From JACVRM01 sp963839815 (GTDB lineage: Bacteria; Actinomycetota; Thermoleophilia; Gaiellales; Gaiellaceae): 64,000 nucleotides of DNA. Positions 39,981-48,025 of this stretch are shown in pieces. How positions within the stretch are numbered: position 1 is the first letter of the stretch; each line of letters starts with the position of its first letter. Location of the stretch: contig CAWIWF010000006.1 in the NCBI GenBank assembly GCA_963839815.1, positions 434,001 to 498,000 on the forward strand, read 5' to 3'. Below the pieces are notes generated by a model. It had not been told where the DNA came from and did no database searches. It saw only the letters and a list, made by a program, of their open reading frames with translations. A program made the position numbers and the translations under genes.

Positions 39981-42900
39981 ATGAGACGCCTGCTCCTCGT
40001 CCTCTCGCTCCTGGCCGGGCTTGTGCTCGGCGCGGGTGCGCCCGCGGCGCCCGGGGCCACCGAGTCGACGGTCACCGTCGGGACGCAGCCGCTCGGCGGG
40101 CCGCAGGTCCAGCCGGAGGGCGAGCCGGCCGATCTCTCCGAGGCCCAGGTCAAGGCGATCTTCCGCGCCCACCGCAAGGTCGAGCGCTGGCTCGAGCGCT
40201 ATCCGAGGCAGGGTCGCAGCGACCAGGCCACCTACGAGCCCGACGACGGCAGCTGGACGCTCAACATCTGGTGGGGCGAGGCCGGCGAGATCGCCCGGGG
40301 CCGGGTCGACGACGACACGAAGGTCGTGCTCGAGGCCTGGACCGGGCCGCAGGTCGCGTGGACGATGGCGCGCGGCTACGACGGCGCCTTCGGGGGCGAC
40401 GAGCTCAACAACCCCCTGCTCTGGGTCGGGCTCTCGCTTGTCTTCTTCCTCGGCCTCGCCGACCTTCGGCGCCTGCGCTCGCTGCGCAACCTCGACCTGC
40501 TGGCGCTGCTCTCGTTCGGCCTCTCGCTCGGGTTCTTCAACCTCGGCGACGTCTTCACCGCAATGGCGCTCGCCTACCCGCCACTCGGCTACCTGCTCGT
40601 GCGCACCGTCGTGATCGGCTTCCGTGGCCGTCGCGGTCCGCCCGCGCGCGCGGTGTGGCCGGCCTGGGTGCTCGCCGCCGCGACGATCTTCCTCGTCGGC
40701 TTCCGCATCGGCCTCAACGTCGAGACGTCGAACGTGATCGACGTCGGGTACGCGGGCGTCATCGGTGCTCAGCGGATCGCCACCGGCGAGGCGCCCTACG
40801 GGCACATGCCGGTCGAGCGCAACCTGCCCAAGTGCGGGCCCGAGGGCGCCGACGGCGAGGTGCGCGAGCGCGTCCAGACGAACGGCCGCTGCGAGTCCGC
40901 GAACGAGAACGGCGACACCTACGGGCCCGTCTCGTACCAGGCCTACCTGCCCGGCTACTGGCTGTTCGGCTGGAGCGGCAAGTGGGACGACCTGCCGGCG
41001 GCGCACTTCACCAGCATCGCCTGGGACCTCGTCGTCCTCTTCGGACTCGTCCTCGTCGGCCGGCGCTTCGGCGGTTGGCGGCTAGCGGCCGCGCTCCCCT
41101 TCGCATGGGCGTCCTACCCCTTCACGCAGTACGTGTCCAACTCGAACACGAACGACGCGATCATGCCGGCGTTTCTCGTCTGGGGCTTCTGGCTCGCCTC
41201 GTCGCCCGCGGCCCGCGGAACGGCCGTCGCGCTCGGGGTCTGGACGAAGCTGGCCGCCCTGATCGTCGCGCCCCTCTGGGCGACGTATCCGCAAGGGCTG
41301 CGGCGGCCGCGCGCGCTCGCCGTCTTCACTGCCGCCTTCGTGCTGGCCACCCTGGCGGCGTTCTGGATCCTGCTGCTCGAGCCGAACGTGTTCGAGGCGG
41401 TGCGCGTCTTCTGGGAGCGCACGTTCGTGTCCCAGTTCGATCGCGAGTCGCCGTTCTCGCTCTGGGACTGGGGGCAGTACCACGCCGCCGGCATCCCCGA
41501 CCTGAAGCTCGTCCAGCAGGTGCTGATCGGGGTCGTTGCCGCGGCCGGCGTCGCCTTCGCCTTCGTGCCTCGCCGCAAGTCACCGCTGCAGCTGGCGGCG
41601 CTCACCGGCGCGCTGCTGCTCGGCTTCGAGCTCGTGCTGACGCACTGGTCGTGGCTCTACATCCCCTGGTTCTTCCCCTTCGTCGCGCTTGCGGTGATCG
41701 CGCCCGCCGGCATCGCACGAGCCGGTCCCGTGGCCGAGCCGGAGGCGCCCGTGCGCCTGCCCGAGCGGCGGCTCGTCGCGGTCGGCGTCGGCTCGGTGGC
41801 GCTGCTGCTCGTCTCCTGGGTCCTGCTCCACACCAGCTTCTGGTCGGAGACGCCGATCACGGACGTGCCAATCTACGAGCGGTACGGGGAGGCGATCGTG
41901 GCCGGCGAGGTGCCCTACCGCGACTTTGCGCTCGAGTACCCCCCGGCCGCGCTGGCCGCCTTCGTCGTGCCTGCGTTCGGCGAGGGCTCCGACGGGTTCC
42001 GGCGGGTCTTCGAGGCGCTGATGTGGCTCTTCGGCGCGGCGGCACTCGTCGCCATGCTCGTCGCGCTGGCTTCGCTCGGACGGTCAGTGCGTGCCATCGC
42101 GCTCGCGCTCGCCTTCGCCGCGCTTGCGCCGCTCCTGCTCGGCTCTGTCGTGCTGTCGCGTTTCGATCTGCTCCCGGCCGCCGCCACGGCTGCGGCGCTT
42201 GCCGGGATCCTCAGCGGCCGCCACCGCTTCGGCTGCGCGGCGCTCGGGCTGGGTGCTGCTGCGAAGGTCTACCCCGCGGTGCTGCTGCCGCTCGCGCTTG
42301 CGTACGTGCTGCGGCGGGCGGGTGTCAGGGAAGCGGTCGTCTGTGCGGGGGCCGCGCTCGCCACGGCTGCCGCGATCGTCCTTCCGTTCGCCCTGGTCGC
42401 GCCGCAGGGCGTCTGGGACGCGCTCTCGATCCACGCCACGCGCGGACTGCAGATCGAGAGCCTCGGCGCCGGCGCGCTGCTCGCCGCCCACCACGTGGGC
42501 GGGCTCGGGCTGACGGTCGTGTCCGGCTCGGGCTCGCAGAACCTGGCCGGCACGGGAGCCGATGCCGTCGCTCTCGTGCAGACGCTCCTGCAGGCCGCCG
42601 TCGTGCTGGCGCTCTGGGTCGCGTTCTGGCGCGGCCCGGCCGACCGGGAGCGCCTCGTTCGCTACTCGGCCGCGACCGTCTGCGCCTTCGTCGCGCTCGG
42701 CAAGGTGCTGTCGCCGCAGTTTCTGATCTGGCTGATCCCGCTCGTGCCGCTCGTGGGGGGCCGGCGCGGCCTGGCCGCGAGCGGCATGCTCGGCGCGGCT
42801 GCCGTGCTCACGCAGATCTGGTTCCCGTTCCGGTACTGGGACCTCGTCGACGACTTCGACGCGACAGCCTCCTGGCTCGTGCTGGCTCGGGACCTGACCC

Positions 42901-43004
42901 TGGTGGCGATCGTCGCCGTGCTGGTGACCCCGGCGCGTGCGCTCGCCCGGTGGCGCGTCCGCGAGCGCGAGCGGTCGCTCGAGCCCGTCGCCGGCCGCGC
43001 CTAG
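39981..43004 (+). CDS. 1007-aa double polytopic GT-C/GT87-like protein
   Basis: Signal-like N-terminus (RRLLLVLSLLAGLVLGAG), then a soluble segment (about 45-130) with YEPDDGSWTLNIWW, resembling a small secreted PepSY-like fold. Membrane block 1 (about 145-575) has GEAPYGHMP and GPVSYQAYLPGYWLF loops. Membrane block 2 (about 590-985) has GEVPYRDFALEYPPAA, SRFDLLPAAATA and GKVLSPQFLIWLIPL, typical of GT87 mannosyltransferases using polyprenyl-phosphate sugars. It looks like two GT-C-like proteins joined in frame. A CACTCT hexamer lies 8 bases before ATG. Substrate unknown; an envelope glycan role is inferred. Confidence 0.75.
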   Translation: MRRLLLVLSLLAGLVLGAGAPAAPGATESTVTVGTQPLGGPQVQPEGEPADLSEAQVKAIFRAHRKVERWLERYPRQGRSDQATYEPDDGSWTLNIWWGEAGEIARGRVDDDTKVVLEAWTGPQVAWTMARGYDGAFGGDELNNPLLWVGLSLVFFLGLADLRRLRSLRNLDLLALLSFGLSLGFFNLGDVFTAMALAYPPLGYLLVRTVVIGFRGRRGPPARAVWPAWVLAAATIFLVGFRIGLNVETSNVIDVGYAGVIGAQRIATGEAPYGHMPVERNLPKCGPEGADGEVRERVQTNGRCESANENGDTYGPVSYQAYLPGYWLFGWSGKWDDLPAAHFTSIAWDLVVLFGLVLVGRRFGGWRLAAALPFAWASYPFTQYVSNSNTNDAIMPAFLVWGFWLASSPAARGTAVALGVWTKLAALIVAPLWATYPQGLRRPRALAVFTAAFVLATLAAFWILLLEPNVFEAVRVFWERTFVSQFDRESPFSLWDWGQYHAAGIPDLKLVQQVLIGVVAAAGVAFAFVPRRKSPLQLAALTGALLLGFELVLTHWSWLYIPWFFPFVALAVIAPAGIARAGPVAEPEAPVRLPERRLVAVGVGSVALLLVSWVLLHTSFWSETPITDVPIYERYGEAIVAGEVPYRDFALEYPPAALAAFVVPAFGEGSDGFRRVFEALMWLFGAAALVAMLVALASLGRSVRAIALALAFAALAPLLLGSVVLSRFDLLPAAATAAALAGILSGRHRFGCAALGLGAAAKVYPAVLLPLALAYVLRRAGVREAVVCAGAALATAAAIVLPFALVAPQGVWDALSIHATRGLQIESLGAGALLAAHHVGGLGLTVVSGSGSQNLAGTGADAVALVQTLLQAAVVLALWVAFWRGPADRERLVRYSAATVCAFVALGKVLSPQFLIWLIPLVPLVGGRRGLAASGMLGAAAVLTQIWFPFRYWDLVDDFDATASWLVLARDLTLVAIVAVLVTPARALARWRVRERERSLEPVAGRA

Positions 43005-43783
43005 CCGTCGAGCCGGACCCGGACGAGCTCGCAGGCGGTCGCGCGACCGTCGGGCGTGGAGCGGATCAGCGCTCCCTCGAGCCGGACGTCGCCGTCGGCG
43101 GGCTCGAAGCGGACCGGGAGGCCCGTGCGCATCCGGTCGATCGCGAGCTCCGCCTTGACGCCGATGACGGAGTCGTGCGGGCCGGTCATGCCGGCGTCGG
43201 TCAGCGCCGCCGTCCCGCCCGGCAGCACGCGGGCGTCGTTCGTCTGCACGTGCGTGTGCGTGCCGATGACGGCGGTGACGCGGCCGTCGAGCCAGCGCGC
43301 GAGCGCGACCTTCTCGCTCGTCGCCTCGGCGTGGAAGTCGACGAGCACCACCGGAGCCTGCGCGCGCGCCTCGTCTACGAGCGCGTCCACCACTTCGAAC
43401 GGCCCGGCGGCGACCTCGAGGAAGAGGCGCCCCATCAGGTTGACTACCGCCACCGGCGTGCCGTCGCGTGCCGGCAACACCGTCAGCCCGCGGCCGGGCG
43501 CGTGCACCGAGAGATTCGCGGGGCGCACGACGGTGGTCGAGTCGGCGAGGTACGGGAGGATCTCGCGCCGCCGCCAGGCGTGGTTGCCGAGGGTGAGCGC
43601 GTCCGCGCCGGCTGCCAGCAGCTTCTCGGCGAGGCGTGGGGTGAGACCTGAGCCGTCCGCGGCGTTCTCGCCGTTGACGACGCAGAAGTCGACGTCGAGC
43701 TCCTCACGGAGGCCCGGCAGCCGCTCCTCCACCGCCCGCCGGCCGGGGGCGCCGAAGACGTCGGCCACGAAGAGGAGGTTCAG
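43001..43783 (-). CDS. YmdB-like metallophosphoesterase, probable CTG start
   Basis: A 260-aa dinuclear-metal phosphodiesterase of the YmdB/TIGR00282 group: FVADVFGAPGRRAVEERL, VVNGENAADGSGLT, ADALTLGNHAWRRREIL, VVLVDFHAEATSEK, VIGTHTHVQTND and SVIGVKAE. B. subtilis YmdB hydrolyses 2',3'-cAMP. GTG 43768 would delete the first beta-strand; reading from CTG 43783 restores NLLFVAD and gives a CTGA overlap with the previous stop, as seen with GTGA elsewhere. Its stop overlaps the convergent GT-C gene. Confidence 0.85.
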   Translation of the reverse strand: MNLLFVADVFGAPGRRAVEERLPGLREELDVDFCVVNGENAADGSGLTPRLAEKLLAAGADALTLGNHAWRRREILPYLADSTTVVRPANLSVHAPGRGLTVLPARDGTPVAVVNLMGRLFLEVAAGPFEVVDALVDEARAQAPVVLVDFHAEATSEKVALARWLDGRVTAVIGTHTHVQTNDARVLPGGTAALTDAGMTGPHDSVIGVKAELAIDRMRTGLPVRFEPADGDVRLEGALIRSTPDGRATACELVRVRLDG

Positions 43784-44553
43784 GGAAACGCCAGCGAGGC
43801 GGCGGGGTGGACCTCGAGGGCGACGTGGTTGCCGCGGTCCTGCGTGTAGCGAGCCAGGGCCAGGCGCTCCACGCGCGAGAGGTCGAGCACCGTGCCGACC
43901 TTCGACACCGTCGACTCCACCGTCTGGCCGACGCGCAGCGACGGATCGGGCCGCAGGTGCGAGAGCGAGACGATCAGCGACGGTGCGTCCGCAGGCCTGA
44001 TGTCCAGGCGCACGCCGTACTTGCTGCCGCTGACGACGTGGTCGGTCATCCCGACGACCGTCCCGTCCACCGGCGAGTACACGTCGGTGCCGGGCCGTGC
44101 GCCCACGTTCAGCACCGCTGTCTCGGCGCCGCCGCTGCCACCGAGGCGGAAGTAGCGGAGGCCGCCGGAGCCGCCCCCGAACAGTCGCCGCGTGATCCGG
44201 CTGAAGAGGCCCTCGTTGGCCGCTCGGCCGACCGGGTCGAGCGCCAGCGCGCCGGACGAGGTGGCGTGGTAGCCGAGCGCGGTGACGCGCGTCTGCGCGA
44301 CCGGGAGCTCGAGCCGGAGCACGCCGCGGACCGCGACGACCTGGGGCAGCGGCCGCGCGGGCAGGAGCCGCTGCGACGGCGCCACCACCGAGTGCTGCAC
44401 CTGCGCCGGCGGCGCGGACCCGAAAGCGCTCAGCAGGAGTGTGATCGCGAGCGCCGAAACGAGCAGCAGGACGCCGACCACCCGGCCGGCGTTCAACCGT
44501 GGGGACGAGGCACGCCGTGGGCGACGCGCGGAGGGACGAGGCCGCCGCGGCAT
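43780..44553 (-). CDS. Membrane-anchored LytM/M23-like protein, degenerate metal site
   Basis: A 257-aa protein with a basic N-terminus, one membrane helix (VVGVLLLVSALAITLLLSAFG) and an extracytoplasmic beta-rich domain like peptidase M23: ARPGTDVYSPVDGTVVGMTD, YGVRLDIRP, LIVSLSHL and NHVALEVHP. In active LytM the first motif is HxxxD; here the His is absent (GARPGTD), and the HxH motif is altered to HVALEVH. It may therefore be a non-catalytic regulator or binder of the wall. ATG 44553 has a -10 TAGCGT 7 bases upstream. Confidence 0.75.
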   Translation of the reverse strand: MPRRPRPSARRPRRASSPRLNAGRVVGVLLLVSALAITLLLSAFGSAPPAQVQHSVVAPSQRLLPARPLPQVVAVRGVLRLELPVAQTRVTALGYHATSSGALALDPVGRAANEGLFSRITRRLFGGGSGGLRYFRLGGSGGAETAVLNVGARPGTDVYSPVDGTVVGMTDHVVSGSKYGVRLDIRPADAPSLIVSLSHLRPDPSLRVGQTVESTVSKVGTVLDLSRVERLALARYTQDRGNHVALEVHPAASLAFP

Positions 44554-44560
44554 TCGCTGG

Positions 44561-44566
44561 ACGCTA
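44561..44566 (-). promoter_or_regulatory. Leaderless-type -10 for the M23-like gene; intergenic to hemB
   Basis: TAGCGT on the minus strand, 7 bases before ATG. The rest of the gap (44567-44948) to hemB shows no gene with recognisable features; the GC-rich stretch 44740-44800 and a GAGAAT 7 bases before hemB ATG are all that stands out. Confidence 0.45.
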
Positions 44567-44948
44567 CTGGACGCTGGAACCGCCTGCAAGCGGCTCGCTC
44601 TGGACCGACTTCGTGACACGCGAAGCGGGGATGATAGAGCCGATTCGTCCCAGAGTTCGTGACGATCGAGCGCGAGCGCTCCGTCGCTCTCCCAGGACCA
44701 GTCCCAATCCGGCGGCCGCACCGAGGGGGTCGGGAGGGCTCTGAGGTGGCCGCGGCGCGCCGCCGGGCGGGGGGCGGCTGGGCGGGGCTCGCTCTCGCGG
44801 GGGCGCTCGATCGCGATGGTCACCTCCTTGCGTCCTGGCACCAACGCGGCCAGAACGCTCGAGCCGGCCACGGTACGGGCGGCGGCGGACGGCCCTGCTG
44901 CCGGCGACGTGACCGGCGGCGGGCCGATCGCCTGCGAGAATGGCGGCG

Positions 44949-45912
44949 ATGGCAACCTTCCCGGCCACCCGCCTTCGCCGCCTGCGCCGGACGGGCGCGC
45001 TCCGCGAGCTCGTGCGCGAGACGCGGCCCGACCGCCGCGACCTGATCCTGCCCCTGTTCGTGGGTGCCGGCGCGCGGCCCAACGAGGCACTGCCCGCGCT
45101 CGGCCGACACGCCGTCGCCGACCTGGCCCGCGTGGCCGGTGAGCTGCAGGAGGCCGGGGTGTCCGCCGTGCTGCTCTTCGGTATTCCCGAGGCGAAGGAC
45201 GAGGAGGGATCTGGCGCCTGGGATCCGGACGGGATCGTCCAGCGCGCGCTCCGCGAGCTGCGGTCGGCCGCGCCCGAGCTCGTGCTGCTGACCGACGTCT
45301 GCCTCTGCGAGTACACGAGCCACGGCCACTGTGGCGTGGTCGACGACGACGGCGTCCGCAACGACGAGACGCTCGAGCTGCTCGCGCGCACGGCCGTGAG
45401 TCACGCCGACGCGGGCGCTGACGGCGTCTGCCCGAGCGACATGATGGACGGCCGGGTGGCGGCACTCAGGGCCGGGCTCGACGACGCCGGCCACGAGCAG
45501 CTGCCGATCGTCTCCTACGCGGCCAAGTACGCGTCCGCGTTCTACGGACCCTTCCGCGAGGCGGCCGAGTCCGCGCCGGCGTTCGGCGACCGCCGCGGCT
45601 ACCAGATGGATCCCGTCCAACGTGCGCGAGGCACTGCGTGAGTGCGAGCTCGACGTCGCCGAGGGCGCCGACGTGCTGATGGTCAAGCCGGCGCTGCCGG
45701 GCCTCGACGTCATCCGCGCCGTGCGCGAGCGCTTCGATCTCCCTGTTGCCGCCTACAACGTCTCGGGCGAGTACGCGATGGTGAAGGCGGCCGCGGCGCG
45801 GGGCTGGCTCAACGAGCGCGAGGCCGCGCTCGAGTCGCTAACCGCCATCCGCCGGGCCGGCGCCGACCTGATCGTCACGTACTGGGCGCAGGAGCTCGCC
45901 CCCTGGCTCTGA
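44949..45912 (+). pseudogene. hemB: Delta-aminolevulinic acid dehydratase HemB, one +1 frameshift
   Basis: Porphobilinogen synthase in two frames. The first (MATFPATRLRRLRRTGALRE) includes ILPLFVGAG, the metal-binding Cys cluster DVCLCEYTSHGHCG and the Lys of AAKYASAFYGPFREA, and reaches YQMDP. One extra C in CCC at 45612-45614 breaks it. The second frame continues VREALRECELDVAEGADVLM, then the Schiff-base Lys of VKPALPGLDVI and the normal C-terminus. Corrected length is about 320 aa, full size. All catalytic residues remain and the gene is essential for haem, so a sequencing error is more likely than loss. It precedes hemL. Confidence 0.9.
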
Positions 45913-45959
45913 GCCCCCTCGCCCTCGCTCGTGTCCCGTCGCGCCCGCCCGAACCGGCG

Positions 45960-45980
45960 CTTGCAACAGACTGTTACAAA
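45960..45980. repeat. Repeat C palindrome upstream of hemL
   Basis: Arms CTTGCAACAG and CTGTTACAAA around A (two mismatches), in the 135-base hemB-hemL gap, about 68 bases before the hemL start. Confidence 0.7.
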
Positions 45981-46047
45981 CTCGGAGAGGCGCGGCGCTG
46001 CGGCCGGGGCAGCTCGCGGTGTCGGCGCGACTCGCCGGGGCGGCGCC

Positions 46048-47328
46048 ATGGCGGTGAGGGCCGGCAGCGACCTCTTCCGCCGCGCGCGGATGCTGATCCC
46101 GGGCGGTGTCAACTCGCCCGTGCGCGCCATGAAGGCCGTCGGGCTCGACGAGCCCTTCTTCGTCCGCGGGGGCGAGGGCGCGTTCCTCGAGGACGCCGAC
46201 GGCAACCGCCTGCTCGACTGGGTGCTCTCCTGGGGACCGCTGATCTTCGGGCACGCCGACCCGGAGACCGTCGCCGCCGTGCGCGAGGCGGCTGGCTCCG
46301 GCACGAGCTTCGGCGCGCCCACCGAGCGCGAGGTCGAGCTCGCCGCCGAGCTCGTCGACGCCGTGCCGTCGCTCGAGCAGGTGCGGCTCGTCTCCTCGGG
46401 CACCGAGGCGGCGATGAGCGCCGTCCGGCTGGCGCGGGCCTCGACCCGCCGCGACCGGGTGCTCAAGTTCGCGGGGTGCTACCACGGCCACGTCGACGCG
46501 CTGCTCGTCGACGCCGGCTCCGGCCTCGCCACCCTGGGCATCCCCGCCACGCCGGGCGTGCCGATGGCAGTGGCCGGCGACACCATCGTCTGCCCCTACA
46601 ACGACATCGACGCCGTCGCCGAGGCGGTGGCCCGCTACGGCGAGGGGCTCGCCTGCATCCTCGTCGAGCCGGTGGCCGGAAACATGGGCGTCGTGCCCCC
46701 GGAGCCGGGCTTCCTCGAGGGGTTGAGGCGCCTCTGTGACGCCTCGGGCGCGCTGCTCGTCTTCGACGAGGTCATCACCGGCTTCCGGCTCGGCCGCGGC
46801 GGTGCCCAGGAGCGCTTCGGCGTGCTGCCCGACCTCACCGTTCTCGGCAAGATCGTCGGCGGCGGCCTGCCGCTCGCCGCCTTCGGCGGCCGCGCCGACC
46901 TGATGGGGCGGTTGGCGCCTGCAGGTGACGTCTACCAGGCGGGCACGCTCGCCGGCAACCCGATCGCGACCGCGGCCGGGCTGGCCGTCCTGAAGCGCCT
47001 CCGAGACGACGACGTCTACGAGCGTCTCGAGCGACTGGGCGCGCGGCTCGAGGCCGGCCTGCGCGAGGCGGCCGGGGGCGAGGGCACCGTCCAGCGCGTC
47101 GGGGCGATGCTCACGCTCTTCTGCAGGGACGAGCCGGTGCGGAGCTTCGCGGATGCGCGCGGGGCTGACACCGAGCGGTATGCCGCGCTCTTCCGGCACC
47201 TGCTCGCCGCGGGGATCTACGTCGCGCCGTCGCAGTTCGAGGCGATGTTCCTCTCGCTCGCGCACACGGATGCCGACGTCGAGCGGACGGTCGAGGCCGT
47301 TGGGGACTTCTTCGCCGCCGGTCGCTGA
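46048..47328 (+). CDS. hemL: Glutamate-1-semialdehyde 2,1-aminomutase
   Basis: A 426-aa PLP enzyme: SDLFRRARMLIPGGVNSPVRAM, FFVRGGEGAFLEDADGN, SSGTEAAMSAVRLAR, FAGCYHGHVDALLV, FDEVITGFRLGRGGAQ and the PLP-Lys of LTVLGKIVGGGLPLAAFGG. It makes 5-aminolevulinate in the C5 haem pathway. ATG 46048 starts the family-typical N-terminus; the open frame to 45931 crosses repeat C and is not conserved-looking. With hemB it forms a haem operon; hemA is not in the window. Confidence 0.94.
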   Translation: MAVRAGSDLFRRARMLIPGGVNSPVRAMKAVGLDEPFFVRGGEGAFLEDADGNRLLDWVLSWGPLIFGHADPETVAAVREAAGSGTSFGAPTEREVELAAELVDAVPSLEQVRLVSSGTEAAMSAVRLARASTRRDRVLKFAGCYHGHVDALLVDAGSGLATLGIPATPGVPMAVAGDTIVCPYNDIDAVAEAVARYGEGLACILVEPVAGNMGVVPPEPGFLEGLRRLCDASGALLVFDEVITGFRLGRGGAQERFGVLPDLTVLGKIVGGGLPLAAFGGRADLMGRLAPAGDVYQAGTLAGNPIATAAGLAVLKRLRDDDVYERLERLGARLEAGLREAAGGEGTVQRVGAMLTLFCRDEPVRSFADARGADTERYAALFRHLLAAGIYVAPSQFEAMFLSLAHTDADVERTVEAVGDFFAAGR

Positions 47329-47845
47329 GCTCTGGGAGACGCTCGCCCGGGAGGCGGCGGCCGAGAGCCGGCTGTGGGCGGAGGCGTTGCTGCCCCAGGG
47401 GCGCCGCGAGGAGGAGCCCGTCTTCTCGCCGCTCGCCCCGGCTGCGATCGCGCTCGGGCTCGAGACCATCTACGAGGGCTACCTGACCCACTACGGACGG
47501 CCGCGCCTGTTCGCGCCTGCTGACCGGACGACGGTCCTCCTGCTCGGCGACTACCTCTATGCGCACGGGCTGGTGCGCGTGGCTGCCGTCGCGAGCGCCG
47601 CGGCGGTTGCCGACCTGGCCGAGCTGATCTCGCTCTGCGCGCTCATGCGGTCGGAGGACCGAGCCGGCGACGGCGCTGCCTGGGCCGCCACGGCCGCACT
47701 GCTCGGTCGCGGCGAGCTCGACCAGGGGCGGCGGGCGTTGCGGGAGCACCACGACGCTGCGCCGCTGCTCGCGCTCGCCAGGGACGCGGCCGGCGAGCCT
47801 GCGGTCGACGCGGCCCTCGCGGCGCACGGCGGCCGGGTCGGGTAG
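47300..47845 (+). CDS. Helical protein overlapping hemL, isoprenoid-synthase-like
   Basis: About 181 aa, mostly alpha-helical. ETIYEGYLTHYGRPRLFAPA is followed by VLLLGDYLYAHGLVRVAAVA, which recalls the GDYLFARAF helix of polyprenyl synthases (compare the real one at 55854), but no DDxxD motif is present. TTG 47300 lies inside hemL; no better start is seen, so the N-terminus is uncertain. It may be a non-catalytic partner or an unrelated helical bundle. Codon pattern and length support a real gene. Confidence 0.55.
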   Translation: MGTSSPPVAELWETLAREAAAESRLWAEALLPQGRREEEPVFSPLAPAAIALGLETIYEGYLTHYGRPRLFAPADRTTVLLLGDYLYAHGLVRVAAVASAAAVADLAELISLCALMRSEDRAGDGAAWAATAALLGRGELDQGRRALREHHDAAPLLALARDAAGEPAVDAALAAHGGRVG

Positions 47846-47848
47846 ATT
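47843..47848 (+). promoter_or_regulatory. Leaderless-type -10 for the 56-aa membrane protein
   Basis: TAGATT, 6 bases before GTG 47855; its TAG is also the stop codon of the upstream gene. Confidence 0.5.
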
Positions 47849-47854
47849 CCCGCC

Positions 47855-48025
47855 GTGCTCGCGCTGCTTGCCGCACTGCCCCTTGCCGACGCCGCCGAGG
47901 AAGGCCGGAACATCATCTTGGGCATGCTCGCGACCGGGTTGATCTTCGTCGCCGTGATCGCCCTCGGCGAGACGACGCACCACCTGCGCCAGCGCCGTAA
48001 GCGCCGCCGCCCGCCGGCGTACTAG
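47855..48025 (+). CDS. 56-aa single-pass membrane protein
   Basis: MLALLAALPLADAAEEGRNI, then ILGMLATGLIFVAVIALGE and a strongly basic tail HHLRQRRKRRRPPAY. One membrane helix with a basic cytoplasmic end. GTG start with a -10 TAGATT 6 bases upstream. The stop overlaps that of the convergent secreted protein by 4 bases. Too short for firm family assignment; the promoter and clean helix-plus-basic-tail layout support it. Confidence 0.6.
   Translation: MLALLAALPLADAAEEGRNIILGMLATGLIFVAVIALGETTHHLRQRRKRRRPPAY

Noticed and set aside
40271..43651. An 1126-codon plus-strand frame over the GT-C-like gene
   Set aside because: Shadow frame of 39981-43004; Arg-rich, no hydrophobic pattern, while the accepted frame has regular membrane helices.
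44567..44948. N-terminal extension of the M23-like protein or a separate gene upstream of hemB
   Set aside because: Frames are open but low-complexity, and the -10 seven bases before 44553 fixes the M23-like start; no feature supports a separate gene.
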